Assembly (NCBI RefSeq): GCF_030929605.1
Contig: NZ_JAVFVS010000001.1
Coordinates: 372,001 to 436,000 of the forward strand
Reading direction: 5' to 3'
From: Flavobacterium sp. LHD-80
GTDB lineage: Bacteria; Bacteroidota; Bacteroidia; Flavobacteriales; Flavobacteriaceae
Length of the DNA stretch: 64,000 nucleotides
Shown: one piece after another, positions 1 through 7,853 of the stretch
How positions within the stretch are numbered: position 1 is the first letter of the stretch
How the letters are laid out: each line of letters starts with the position of its first letter
Made by a program: the position numbers and the translations under genes
Notes under the pieces: model-generated
What the model saw: the letters and a program-made list of their open reading frames with translations, nothing else
Told to the model about the DNA's origin: nothing
Databases searched by the model: none

Positions 1-748
1 CATTGTTAATGGAATATTCTTTAATATAAAAATCAACATGAGGAACTTGATATAAGTAACCTGGAGCTCCTTCTTCATATTTTAATGGTTTTATATCAGT
101 CAAAGTCCATTTATGAATCCATTTGCCTTTTTTTTCTGTTTTAGAATAGACAATTGTTTTGTTAGGATCGTTGAAAATTTTATAATCAATCACAATGTTT
201 TTATCGGTTCTTACCTCTAAAGTCGAATTTTGAATAGGCAAAACATCTCCAAAAATAAACTTGTGCAATAAATGCGGATCTAAAAACTGAGTCTGATAAT
301 TATAAACCTTTTTTGCCCCTGTTTCTAAATTTGGAAAAGTCAGCTGACGCTCTTTTACATCATTATAAAAAATGGAACTTTGCTGCGATTGTTTTTCAAT
401 TGTCTGCGTGACTTTGATCTTTTTCTCTTTTCCATTTTCATTAATAACAGTGTACGCATCATAACTTTTTAATGGAATCAAATCAGAATAAGAAAAAGAT
501 TCTTTGTTGTTAATAATCCCATTTTGAGTCAAAATCATGGCTTCATAATGATTGTCAAGCATGATTTTAAGACCGTTGTTTTCAAAAGTTATATCGTATG
601 CTTCGGTATTATCAAGAATGATTTCGTTATAATCTGGGTATAAATTTTTTGTATCCTGAAATGATTTTTGTGCCGAACCTGAAATAGAATAAAGAACAAG
701 TAATACACTCAGAATTAAAGGTCTATTTGATAATGTCAACCAATTCAT
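1..748 (-). CDS. Partial secreted DUF3857/transglutaminase-like protein, N-terminal part
   Basis: The minus strand stays open from an ATG at 748 to the window edge, giving about 249 residues with no stop. The N-terminus (MNWLTLSNRPLILSVLLVLY, then SISGSAQ) is a signal peptide with a signal peptidase I site. The mature part reads like the beta-rich N-terminal domain (DUF3857) that precedes a transglutaminase-like domain in Bacteroidota secreted proteins; the transglutaminase part would lie beyond the window. The start overlaps the last 26 bases of the upstream MORN-repeat gene, so the two are probably translationally coupled. The reading frame and signal peptide are seen directly. The family assignment is from memory of similar proteins and is moderate. 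Confidence 0.7.
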   Translation of the reverse strand, partial: MNWLTLSNRPLILSVLLVLYSISGSAQKSFQDTKNLYPDYNEIILDNTEAYDITFENNGLKIMLDNHYEAMILTQNGIINNKESFSYSDLIPLKSYDAYTVINENGKEKKIKVTQTIEKQSQQSSIFYNDVKERQLTFPNLETGAKKVYNYQTQFLDPHLLHKFIFGDVLPIQNSTLEVRTDKNIVIDYKIFNDPNKTIVYSKTEKKGKWIHKWTLTDIKPLKYEEGAPGYLYQVPHVDFYIKEYSINN

Positions 749-3700
749 CTGAATCATATTTTTTAGTTTCTATTAGTTTCCCTGCATTGTAAATCAATGT
801 ATTTCCGTGCAATTCATCATTTTTATAAGATACTGCAGCCCATAATTTTCCATCTTCTTTAAAATATTCTTGCGCTCCTTCATAACTGTTGTTTACAAAG
901 TGCTCTTTTTTATACACTTTGCCATTCGCATAATATTCAGATCGGTCACCTTCTAAACTGCCGTTTTTATAAGTACATTCATATTCTTGTTTTCCTTCTG
1001 CCGAATTGATAACAAATTTTCCGTTTAATTGTCCTTTGTTCAAAGCAAGCTGAATTGCTGGTTTTCCGTTTGGATAATAGGATACAATTTCTGCAGTTTG
1101 ATTGCTGATCGGTTTTTTCTCTGTTAGTTCGCCGGTTTTGCTTTTTGTAATAAAATATTGAGGCATATTGTTTGTATAACCAATGATAACAAGAGCTTCG
1201 CCTTTTTGATTGTAATAAGTGGTTTCTCCTTCGCGGGCATCATTCGACATCGAGCTTTCCATCATTTTTGATTTATTGTTGAAATAACGAGTCGTTTTTC
1301 CGCTTTCATCGCCAAAAGAATATTCTTCAGTAAGTCTTAAGTTTCCAACAAAATCATATTGTTTACTAAGCCCATTTAATTTTCCACAATAGTAAATTTG
1401 ATCTATAAGAAGTGAACCAGTCGGGCCATATTTCTTATATGAGTTATGAAGTTTTCCGTTAACATATTCAGCATCAATCATCATATTTTTAAATTTATCC
1501 TGAGAGATTGCTTTACCATTCAAAACTCCATTTTTCAGTTCAAAATTTTTAGCAAAAATTCCATTGTTATAGGATAAACTGAATTTTCCGGTTTTGTTTT
1601 TATAATCAAAATCATTTTCCAGTTTTTCACCGGGACCAAATGTTTTTCTGCTTGTCAAATAATCATTTATATAATGCTCGATAGAAGAAATCGTGCCGTT
1701 TTGATTGTAAATAAATTTATCGTGTAAAACATTGTCATTAGTCATAAAACCTTCTGTGCTCACTTTTCCATCAGCATAAAAAGTTTGAAAAGGGCCATTT
1801 TGTTTTCCTTTTTCATAATAAGTTATCTGATTTATTTTATCGCCGTCATATCCTTCGTAGCGACCGCTCAAAGTATCATTTTTAAAATGACTAATGCTTG
1901 AAATTTCGCCACTTTCAGTATAATTTGTACATAAACCATTGTTTTTTCCGTCACTGCACAATTCCTTTAATCTAGTATTTCCAGATGAAAACAAATAAGT
2001 CCATTCACCTGTTTTTTTTCCTTTTTCAAAGTTTCCTTTAACTCGCAATGTGCCATCAAAATTTTTCATTTCAAAACCTTTTTTGGCGATATTTACTTCG
2101 GTTCCTTTTGACGCATTTTCGGTAAATTGAGTTCCGGTTTTTAATTCCCCAGACTTGTATTTTTCCTCAAAATACTTATTTCCAAAAGTGTCAAAATAAG
2201 TATAAGTGTCTAATTCTCCTTTTGGATTATACAAACTCTCACCTGATTTTTTTCCGTTTTGCAAATATTCAATTGATTTTGAAACATTGCCAAGCGAACA
2301 AATGTTTTCTCTTTCCAAATTTTTGTTTGAGTAGTACTTTTTATAACTACCTTCAATAAAGCCATTTTTGTAAACCGCCTCCGCTCTTAAAGTTTTGCCG
2401 TCAAAATATTCGGCATAATTGCCTTCAATTTTGTCATCTTTACAATTATAAGTTTCTGTAATATCGCCAGCTTCGCTGTACGTAATGTATTTTCCACTCA
2501 ATTTTCCATCGGCAAAATCAATTTCATTTTTCTTCGTTCCAGCTTCATATAAACAAATTAAAGTACCATTACGCTGATCGTTAGTAAAGTTTATTTCGCA
2601 TGTTTTTCCACCATTTGGGTAATATGAAGTACTAATTCCGTCAAGCTTGTCATCTTTATAATTTTCATACAAAGACATGTTTCCATTTTCATAATACACC
2701 TTTCTTTCACCGCTTAATTTTCCTTCAGCAAAATATTTTTCTTCAGTAAGACGTCCTTTTTCATCATAATATTTTTGCAGACCATCTAAATTTCCATTTT
2801 TGAAGTTAAGTTCACCGCCTAAATTTCCTAACGAATTCAAATATTTGCATTTTCCATTAAATTCGCCATTAACTTGTGGTCCAATGATAAAAGGTCTTTC
2901 ATTTCTTATTGTAACCACAACCTCTTCTGTTTTGCCAAAATGATCCAACTTTCGAGTTGCAAAAACAGGCCAAAAACCTTTTTGAATGTAGTCTTCATTA
3001 AATGAAATGATTTTTTTCTTTTGCTTCGTTAATTCTTTCCCGATTTTATCTTCCAAAGAAAGCAAACTATAATACGAGTAGTTTTCCAGCTGGTTTTTTG
3101 CCACCATATCTTTTACCCACGGAATGTAAGTAGTTTCAAAAAATCCATCGCCCATTTTATGTTCAACAGCATATTCCGCGACTGCTTGCACTTGACGCGT
3201 AATTACATCATCAATGCTTGATTGTATTTTATATACTTTTTTTAGTGGCAACTGATTTCTTAAAATAGTTTCAATTTCTTCAAAATTATCCCCAGATTTT
3301 GAGAAAACTAGTTTGTTTTCTTCAAGATAATTTTGTCCAAAGCTCGAATTTAATTGTACTACTGCTTTAGAAGCAAACTGGCCAGTAGGAGCAATGGCAA
3401 GATAACTCATTAAGGCAAGTGTTCCTTCGGTGATTTTACCGTTTTCAAAAGCCATAATTCCTAGCAAGTAATGCGCTGGCGCATAATTAGGATCATTTGT
3501 AATAACGCTTTTAAGCTTATCGAGCGCTTTTTGCGTTTCTTTTTTACGAATATAAAGTATTGCAAAATTGTATTGGAAGGTTGAGTAATTTCCAATGTAC
3601 TTTTCGCCTTCTAAAAATATTTTTTCTGATAAATCGTATTCTTTTTCGTTGCTTAAAAAGATCGCATACATTTTATACAGCTCTGGGAATTCCTGCATTT

Positions 3701-3977
3701 TTCCCTTAGCATATAAATTTTCTAAATGTGTTTTAAGTTCCGTTTTCTTCTCCTGAGCATTCAGGACAAGACCAACTTCGTATTGTGCGTTAAGGTATCT
3801 GGGGTCAATTTTACTGATTTTTTGATATTCTTTTAAGGCTTCATCATACTTTTGAGTATCATATAATTTTTCACCTTTTTTGATTATGGAGTCATTGTTG
3901 TAAACAAAAGCATAATCAGTTTGTGCATAGTTTTTTGAAAATGAAACTAAAAAAAACACCAGTAAAATTTTTCTCAT
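723..3977 (-). CDS. Large secreted TPR and MORN-repeat protein
   Basis: About 1084 residues. I start it at the ATG at 3977, because MRKILLVFFLVSFSKNYAQ is a clean signal peptide ending in AQ; an in-frame ATG 39 bases upstream would add a charged extension. Residues about 20-220 form TPR-like helical repeats (YDEALKEYQKISKIDPRYLN and similar). Residues about 360-1080 are a long run of MORN-variant repeats of the YwqK type, with the recurrent pattern DG-x-YY-x-NG-x-E-x-Y-x-G-x-L-x-G. The protein is probably periplasmic or surface-exposed and acts as a scaffold. Its 3' end overlaps the next gene by 26 bp. The exact function is unknown; repeat proteins of this kind are common in Flavobacteriia. 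Confidence 0.85.
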   Translation of the reverse strand: MRKILLVFFLVSFSKNYAQTDYAFVYNNDSIIKKGEKLYDTQKYDEALKEYQKISKIDPRYLNAQYEVGLVLNAQEKKTELKTHLENLYAKGKMQEFPELYKMYAIFLSNEKEYDLSEKIFLEGEKYIGNYSTFQYNFAILYIRKKETQKALDKLKSVITNDPNYAPAHYLLGIMAFENGKITEGTLALMSYLAIAPTGQFASKAVVQLNSSFGQNYLEENKLVFSKSGDNFEEIETILRNQLPLKKVYKIQSSIDDVITRQVQAVAEYAVEHKMGDGFFETTYIPWVKDMVAKNQLENYSYYSLLSLEDKIGKELTKQKKKIISFNEDYIQKGFWPVFATRKLDHFGKTEEVVVTIRNERPFIIGPQVNGEFNGKCKYLNSLGNLGGELNFKNGNLDGLQKYYDEKGRLTEEKYFAEGKLSGERKVYYENGNMSLYENYKDDKLDGISTSYYPNGGKTCEINFTNDQRNGTLICLYEAGTKKNEIDFADGKLSGKYITYSEAGDITETYNCKDDKIEGNYAEYFDGKTLRAEAVYKNGFIEGSYKKYYSNKNLERENICSLGNVSKSIEYLQNGKKSGESLYNPKGELDTYTYFDTFGNKYFEEKYKSGELKTGTQFTENASKGTEVNIAKKGFEMKNFDGTLRVKGNFEKGKKTGEWTYLFSSGNTRLKELCSDGKNNGLCTNYTESGEISSISHFKNDTLSGRYEGYDGDKINQITYYEKGKQNGPFQTFYADGKVSTEGFMTNDNVLHDKFIYNQNGTISSIEHYINDYLTSRKTFGPGEKLENDFDYKNKTGKFSLSYNNGIFAKNFELKNGVLNGKAISQDKFKNMMIDAEYVNGKLHNSYKKYGPTGSLLIDQIYYCGKLNGLSKQYDFVGNLRLTEEYSFGDESGKTTRYFNNKSKMMESSMSNDAREGETTYYNQKGEALVIIGYTNNMPQYFITKSKTGELTEKKPISNQTAEIVSYYPNGKPAIQLALNKGQLNGKFVINSAEGKQEYECTYKNGSLEGDRSEYYANGKVYKKEHFVNNSYEGAQEYFKEDGKLWAAVSYKNDELHGNTLIYNAGKLIETKKYDSDELVDIIK

Positions 3978-4171
3978 TGCAGATTTCGGTTTTTCAAATA
4001 TAAAAATTTTGACCAAATCTGCATCATTTATAGGTATTTCTTTATTAATAATTTTTAAGATATCTTAAAAACAAAACAAATGTGTTGCAATCTCTTGTAA
4101 ATACTGATTTTTAGATATTTTTTTAATAAATGTCGAATGTTGGGGTATGAGTTATGAGTTATGAGTAAATA

Positions 4172-4210
4172 GTAAAAAGTGAAAAGTGAAAAGTGAAAAG
4201 TAAAAAGTAA
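4172..4210. repeat. Tandem 7-bp microsatellite (GTGAAAA-type)
   Basis: Five or so consecutive copies of a heptamer of the form AAAAGTG/AAAAGTA lie between the MORN gene and the DUF4268 gene. They directly precede a 16-bp palindrome. The unit length and near-identity suggest slipped-strand variation. No promoter element is visible inside it. Confidence 0.7.
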
Positions 4211-4241
4211 ACCCGACATGTTTTTAAAACATGTCGGGTTT
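4209..4241. repeat. 16-bp near-perfect palindrome (REP-like or bidirectional terminator)
   Basis: AAACCCGACATGTTTT at 4209-4224 is followed after one base by its exact reverse complement at 4226-4241. It lies downstream of the minus-strand DUF4268 gene and upstream of the MORN gene. No long T tract follows, so a REP-like element is as likely as a terminator. Confidence 0.75.
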
Positions 4242-4261
4242 GAATATTAGTTTTAAAATCT

Positions 4262-4312
4262 CAGTATCTTAGAAACTTAGCATCTTAGAATCTTAGAACC
4301 TTAGCATCTTAA
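4262..4312. repeat. Tandem 8-bp repeat CTAAGnTn, array 1
   Basis: Read on the minus strand, about six octamers (CTAAGATG, CTAAGGTT, CTAAGATT, CTAAGATG, CTAAGTTT, CTAAGATA) run head to tail. The array starts a few bases after the stop codon of the minus-strand DUF4268 gene, so it would form part of that transcript's 3' end. A longer array of the same octamer follows the stop of the gene at 6569-7201. Confidence 0.75.
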
Positions 4313-4315
4313 AAG

Positions 4316-4750
4316 CTACTCTATATCTTTAATAAATTCATCATATTCTAAATAGAACATTTCGAGAGCGTGCATGTTTTCGTTGAAAAAATCAAAAATA
4401 GCATCCCAATTATTACGGTTGCTGAAACCAATTCCTTGTTTTTCAACCCAAATGCGGCTAATGGTTTTACCACTTTCTAAAGTGTAGTTTTTCTCGAAAA
4501 CCAAATCCTTAATGAATTCTTCTTCAAGAATATTTTTTAAAGCTTCTATTTTTTCAAAATAAGCATTTCGTTTTTCATCGCTACGATGTTCAATGTCAAT
4601 TAAAACTTTTGCTTTTTTATTGTCAACAAAAAACTTAAAAGAGAAATCTTTGATTTTTGTATCATAAAGAACCCATTTTCTTGGATACTTTTCTGCAAAA
4701 GCTACCCAAAATTCTCTTTTCATTCGTTGTGATTCTTCTTTACTGTACAT
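4316..4750 (-). CDS. DUF4268 domain-containing protein
   Basis: 144 residues, cytosolic, no signal peptide or membrane segment. The sequence matches the small DUF4268 family typical of Flavobacteriia: N-terminal MKREFWVAFAEKYPRKW, a central charged beta region with IDIEHRSDEKR, and a C-terminal WDAIFDFFNENMHALE helix. Related domains occur in nuclease-like or restriction-associated proteins, but this stand-alone version has no assigned role. The gene stands alone between a repeat array on its 3' side and the divergent NUDIX gene on its 5' side. Confidence 0.75.
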   Translation of the reverse strand: MYSKEESQRMKREFWVAFAEKYPRKWVLYDTKIKDFSFKFFVDNKKAKVLIDIEHRSDEKRNAYFEKIEALKNILEEEFIKDLVFEKNYTLESGKTISRIWVEKQGIGFSNRNNWDAIFDFFNENMHALEMFYLEYDEFIKDIE

Positions 4751-4841
4751 TATCTATGGCTTTATCTTAGAAAATTTGTAGAACCGCATTTTCTAGAGTA
4801 TATTTATATTTTATTTGAAAGTACAAAAATAAACTTTGAAT

Positions 4842-5492
4842 ATGGATTTTCAAGATTTTTTGCAATATGTTCCTAATTTAATTCCTGTTGAACTTCCAGC
4901 GACGAATTCTCATATAAAAATGGCGCCAAAGGAACGCATGCAAGAGCTCAAAAACCTTGATATAAGTGCAAAAAATCCAAGAATTGCCGCTGTCATGATG
5001 CTGTTTTATCCTAAAAATGGGAAAACGCATTTGGTTTTAATTGTCCGTAATGCTTATAATGGTGTTCATTCATCGCAAATTGCATTTCCTGGAGGCAAAT
5101 ATGAAATCTCCGATTTTGATTTTAAAGATACCGCACTGCGAGAAACCAATGAAGAAATTGGTGTTCTTCCTGAAAAGATAGAAGTTGTAAAACATTTTAC
5201 GCCAATGTATATTCCGCCGAGTAATTTTTTGGTTCATCCTTTTATGGGAATTGCCAGAGAAGAGCTTTCTTTTTTCCCCGATATTCGAGAAGTAGCTGCA
5301 ATTATTGAACTGCCACTATCTGTTTTTTTAAATGATGAAATCATCATCGAAGCCACATTGTCAACTTCTTACGCAGCAAATGCTCTTGTACCTGCATTTA
5401 GCATTCAAAATCACATTGTGTGGGGCGCAACAGCGATGATTTTAAGTGAACTGAGAGATGTTCTGAAAACTGTTTTAGACGGAAATTCATAA
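4842..5492 (+). CDS. NUDIX hydrolase, CoA pyrophosphatase-like
   Basis: About 216 residues. A NUDIX box is visible as FPGGKYEISDFDFKD followed by ALRETNEEIGVL, giving GG, the RE pair and EExG. The region before it (VLIVRNAYNGVHSSQIAFPGG) matches the UPF0035 signature of CoA pyrophosphatases, which split CoA into 3',5'-ADP and phosphopantetheine. I prefer the ATG at 4842 over an in-frame TTG six bases upstream; the choice changes only two residues. The protein is cytosolic. The gene is divergent from the DUF4268 gene and lies 127 bp ahead of an acyltransferase gene, so it is probably a separate transcription unit. The alternative is a general nucleoside-diphosphate hydrolase. Confidence 0.85.
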   Translation: MDFQDFLQYVPNLIPVELPATNSHIKMAPKERMQELKNLDISAKNPRIAAVMMLFYPKNGKTHLVLIVRNAYNGVHSSQIAFPGGKYEISDFDFKDTALRETNEEIGVLPEKIEVVKHFTPMYIPPSNFLVHPFMGIAREELSFFPDIREVAAIIELPLSVFLNDEIIIEATLSTSYAANALVPAFSIQNHIVWGATAMILSELRDVLKTVLDGNS

Positions 5493-5579
5493 AAATGAAA
5501 AATTAACGATTTGATATTCATTATTATAGCGATTTATTTCCGAAATTGCTTTATAGTATTGCTAAAAGAATAATTTTTG

Positions 5580-5587
5580 TATGTTTG
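5580..5587 (+). promoter_or_regulatory. Promoter -7 box TATGTTTG for the acyltransferase gene
   Basis: A perfect TAnnTTTG -7 element lies 31 bases before the ATG at 5619. A TTG about 18 bases upstream fits the -33 element of Flavobacterium sigma-A promoters. Confidence 0.6.
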
Positions 5588-5618
5588 CGACTTAACAAAA
5601 AAAATACAATAAACAGCT

Positions 5619-6428
5619 ATGGGATTGTTTAAACGAAATCCTTTTGGACATATATTATTTATCAAGAAATGGTTGATCCGTGTCTTGGGCGCTATGACGC
5701 ACCGCAGATACAGGGGATTTAATGAATTGCAGATTGAAGGATCTGAAATTATTAAAACATTGCCTGATACTAATGTGCTGTTTATTTCAAATCACCAGAC
5801 TTATTTTGCTGATGTTGTTGCTATGTTTCATGTGTTTAACGCAAGTTTAAGCGGACGTCAAGACACTATTAAGAACATTGGTTATTTGTGGCAACCAAAA
5901 ATGAATATTTATTATGTTGCTGCTAAAGAAACCATGCAGGCGGGTTTACTGCCAAGAATTCTAGCCTATGTAGGCGCTATTACTGTTGAAAGAACTTGGC
6001 GAGCAAAAGGCGTTGACGTAACTGAAAAAAGAGATGTTAACCCAAATGATACCGAAAATATCAGAATTGCTCTTAACGATGGTTGGGTAATTACTTTTCC
6101 GCAAGGAACTACAAAATCATTCAAACCTGTTCGTAAAGGAACTGCACATATCATCAAACAACATAAACCTATCGTAATTCCAATTGTAATTGACGGTTTC
6201 CGCCGTTCGTTTGACAAAAAAGGTTTACGAATGAAGAAAAAAGGAATTCTGCAATCTTTCATTATCAAAGAACCTCTTCAAATTGATTATGAAAACGACA
6301 CAATCGAAGAAATCGTTGAAAAAGTAGAATACGCAATCGAACAACATCCATCATTCTTAAAAGTTATTCCAGCCGAAGAAATCAAAGCGCAGGAAGAACT
6401 TAACAGATTGAGACAATGGGAATATTAG
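5619..6428 (+). CDS. PlsC-family 1-acylglycerol-3-phosphate acyltransferase-like protein
   Basis: 269 residues. The catalytic motif appears as SNHQTYFADV near residue 58, with histidine and aspartate separated by five residues rather than the usual four. The substrate-binding motif is FPQGTT (normally FPEGTR), and a PIVIPIVIDGF motif follows. Family members transfer acyl groups to lysophosphatidic acid or other lysophospholipids at the inner membrane. The changed motifs suggest a non-canonical acceptor, such as an ornithine, glycine or sulfonolipid-type lipid, but that is inference. The gene stands alone with its own promoter. Confidence 0.85.
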   Translation: MGLFKRNPFGHILFIKKWLIRVLGAMTHRRYRGFNELQIEGSEIIKTLPDTNVLFISNHQTYFADVVAMFHVFNASLSGRQDTIKNIGYLWQPKMNIYYVAAKETMQAGLLPRILAYVGAITVERTWRAKGVDVTEKRDVNPNDTENIRIALNDGWVITFPQGTTKSFKPVRKGTAHIIKQHKPIVIPIVIDGFRRSFDKKGLRMKKKGILQSFIIKEPLQIDYENDTIEEIVEKVEYAIEQHPSFLKVIPAEEIKAQEELNRLRQWEY

Positions 6429-6501
6429 AAATTTTAGATTTCTGATTTTAGATTTTAGATTGTTTTTTTGTTTCAAGTTCCAGGTTTCAAGTTTGAAAAA
6501 A

Positions 6502-6574
6502 AACTTAGAAACTTAGCATCTTAGTATCTCAGCATCTTAGAACCTTAGAACCTTAGAACCTTAGCAACTTAGAA
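6502..6574. repeat. Tandem 8-bp repeat CTAAGnTn, array 2
   Basis: About nine octamers of the same family as at 4262-4312 (CTAAGGTT three times in a row, CTAAGATG, CTAAGTTT) read on the minus strand. The array begins at the stop codon of the minus-strand gene 6569-7201 and overlaps it by a few bases. It sits between convergent genes. Confidence 0.8.
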
Positions 6575-7201
6575 ATCTATCTTTTTAAGCTCTTTATAAT
6601 TCGCATATAATCTGCGTAGTAAAGTTCCGTATAGCAATCTGTAAATACACCAGAATAATCCCAATATTCCTAATATTATCAGAAATAAAATTCCGATAGT
6701 AAAAAACATTGTTTTCCCGCTTTCGGCAAGTTGTTCTCTGAAGAACGCCATATCTGGATTGTAAACAAAAGCAATAAAGTAGCTTAGAATAGTTATTAAA
6801 ACTAGCATTCCAAGATTATACCACACATAGTATTGAACTGTTTTTCGAGTTCTTAAAATCGCACCCATCAGAGATTTTGTTGCAACTGTAGTCGAAATTG
6901 TTTTGTAGTTTTTATAAAAAATAACAATAAAAACCAGAACAACAACATAGTTAAAGTAGGTAAGGATTTCCATAGCTAGGACAATCTCTGGGTGATTCAT
7001 TTTTTGCAATAAATCGTCAGTATTGATAAAAAGGTTTGAAAAAGTCCAAAAGCATACTTCCAAAATACTGATAATCAAAATCCATTTCACAATTGAAGAT
7101 GATTTTTTGTGAATCATTCTGTAGATTTCTTTTTCAGAAATTTGCTCAAAAGAATCCGAGTTCTTTTTCCAGTCTTTTTTTAATAAATCCAGTTCTTTCA
7201 T
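6569..7201 (-). CDS. Four-TM membrane protein co-transcribed with an ECF sigma factor
   Basis: 210 residues. A soluble charged N-terminus (MKELDLLKKDWKKNSDSFEQ, about 35 residues) is followed by four hydrophobic segments near residues 40-60, 80-100, 125-145 and 165-190. It starts only 8 bp after the sigma factor gene at 7210, so the two form an operon. The cytoplasmic N-terminus followed by membrane segments fits an anti-sigma role, but I see no recognised anti-sigma domain, so that role is inferred only from position. Homologues in related genomes are usually unnamed. Confidence 0.7.
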   Translation of the reverse strand: MKELDLLKKDWKKNSDSFEQISEKEIYRMIHKKSSSIVKWILIISILEVCFWTFSNLFINTDDLLQKMNHPEIVLAMEILTYFNYVVVLVFIVIFYKNYKTISTTVATKSLMGAILRTRKTVQYYVWYNLGMLVLITILSYFIAFVYNPDMAFFREQLAESGKTMFFTIGILFLIILGILGLFWCIYRLLYGTLLRRLYANYKELKKIDF

Positions 7202-7209
7202 AATAATTT

Positions 7210-7704
7210 TTAAGGATTTAGTATTTTTTTAAGTTTCCCTTTGATCCTGTTCATTTTCACGCGCGCATTCACTTCGCTGATCCCTAGGGTTTCAGCTATT
7301 TCTTGATAATCTTTGTCTTCTAAATACATAAAAACTAATGCTTTTTCGATGTCGTTAAGCTGGTAAACCGCTTTGTACATCAATTTAATCTGTTCTTCTT
7401 CTTCATAGTTGTAATCAACATCTTTTACAAAATGCTGATGACTTTCATATTCTACTGTCGATATAGTTCTTTTGGTTTTTCGATACAAGGTAATTGCTGT
7501 ATTCAAAGCAACACGATACGTCCAAGTCGAAAATTTACTGTCGCCTCTAAATTTTGGATAGGCTTTCCAGAGCTGAATGGTAATTTCCTGAAACAAGTCT
7601 TTATGAGCGTCTTCGCCAGCAGTATATAATCTACAAATTTTGTGGATTATATTCTGATTTGCCTGCAATTGCGCAACAAATGACTGTTCTAGATTTTCGC
7701 TCAT
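7210..7704 (-). CDS. ECF-type RNA polymerase sigma factor
   Basis: About 164 residues from the ATG at 7704 (MSENLEQSFVAQLQANQN). A longer frame reaches an ATG at 7764, but those 20 extra residues are polar, and the upstream ATG lies inside an inverted repeat, so the shorter form is preferred. Sigma region 2 is visible around DLFQEITIQLWKAYPKFRG and STWTYRVALNTAI. Region 4 is the helix-turn-helix DYQEIAETLGISEVNARVKM. There is no region 1.1 or 3. It directs RNA polymerase to a specific regulon and is coupled to the membrane protein gene 8 bp downstream. Its regulon cannot be read from this window. Confidence 0.88.
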   Translation of the reverse strand: MSENLEQSFVAQLQANQNIIHKICRLYTAGEDAHKDLFQEITIQLWKAYPKFRGDSKFSTWTYRVALNTAITLYRKTKRTISTVEYESHQHFVKDVDYNYEEEEQIKLMYKAVYQLNDIEKALVFMYLEDKDYQEIAETLGISEVNARVKMNRIKGKLKKILNP

Positions 7705-7755
7705 ATAAGTATTAGTAGTGTTGAAATCACTTTTGTTACAATTGTGTTTTATTTT

Positions 7756-7851
7756 TTTTGCCACAGATTGAAAAGATTAGAAAAGATTTCTAATTTCTTT
7801 ATTGTAATGCAGAACAAAAAATCATTTAAATCTGTGTAATCTGTGGCAAAA
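7756..7851. repeat. Long inverted repeat with 14-bp perfect arms (TTTTGCCACAGATT)
   Basis: TTTTGCCACAGATT at 7756-7769 is matched by its exact reverse complement at 7838-7851, about 68 bases away. It sits between two minus-strand genes, just upstream of the sigma factor and just after the DUF3810 stop codon. This type of CACAGATT repeat is recurrent in Flavobacterium intergenic regions. It may serve as a terminator for the promoter-distal neighbour. Confidence 0.75.
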
Positions 7852-7853
7852 AA

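Noticed and set aside
4172..4312. Short tandem repeats considered as a CRISPR array
   Set aside because: Units are 7 and 8 bp with no spacers of constant length, and no cas genes are present.
5966..6268. 100-codon open frame antisense to the acyltransferase gene
   Set aside because: It lies wholly inside a well-supported gene on the other strand and has no recognisable family or promoter.
7705..7764. Longer N-terminus for the ECF sigma factor starting at 7764
   Set aside because: The extra 20 residues are polar and unlike sigma N-termini, and the upstream ATG falls in an intergenic inverted repeat.
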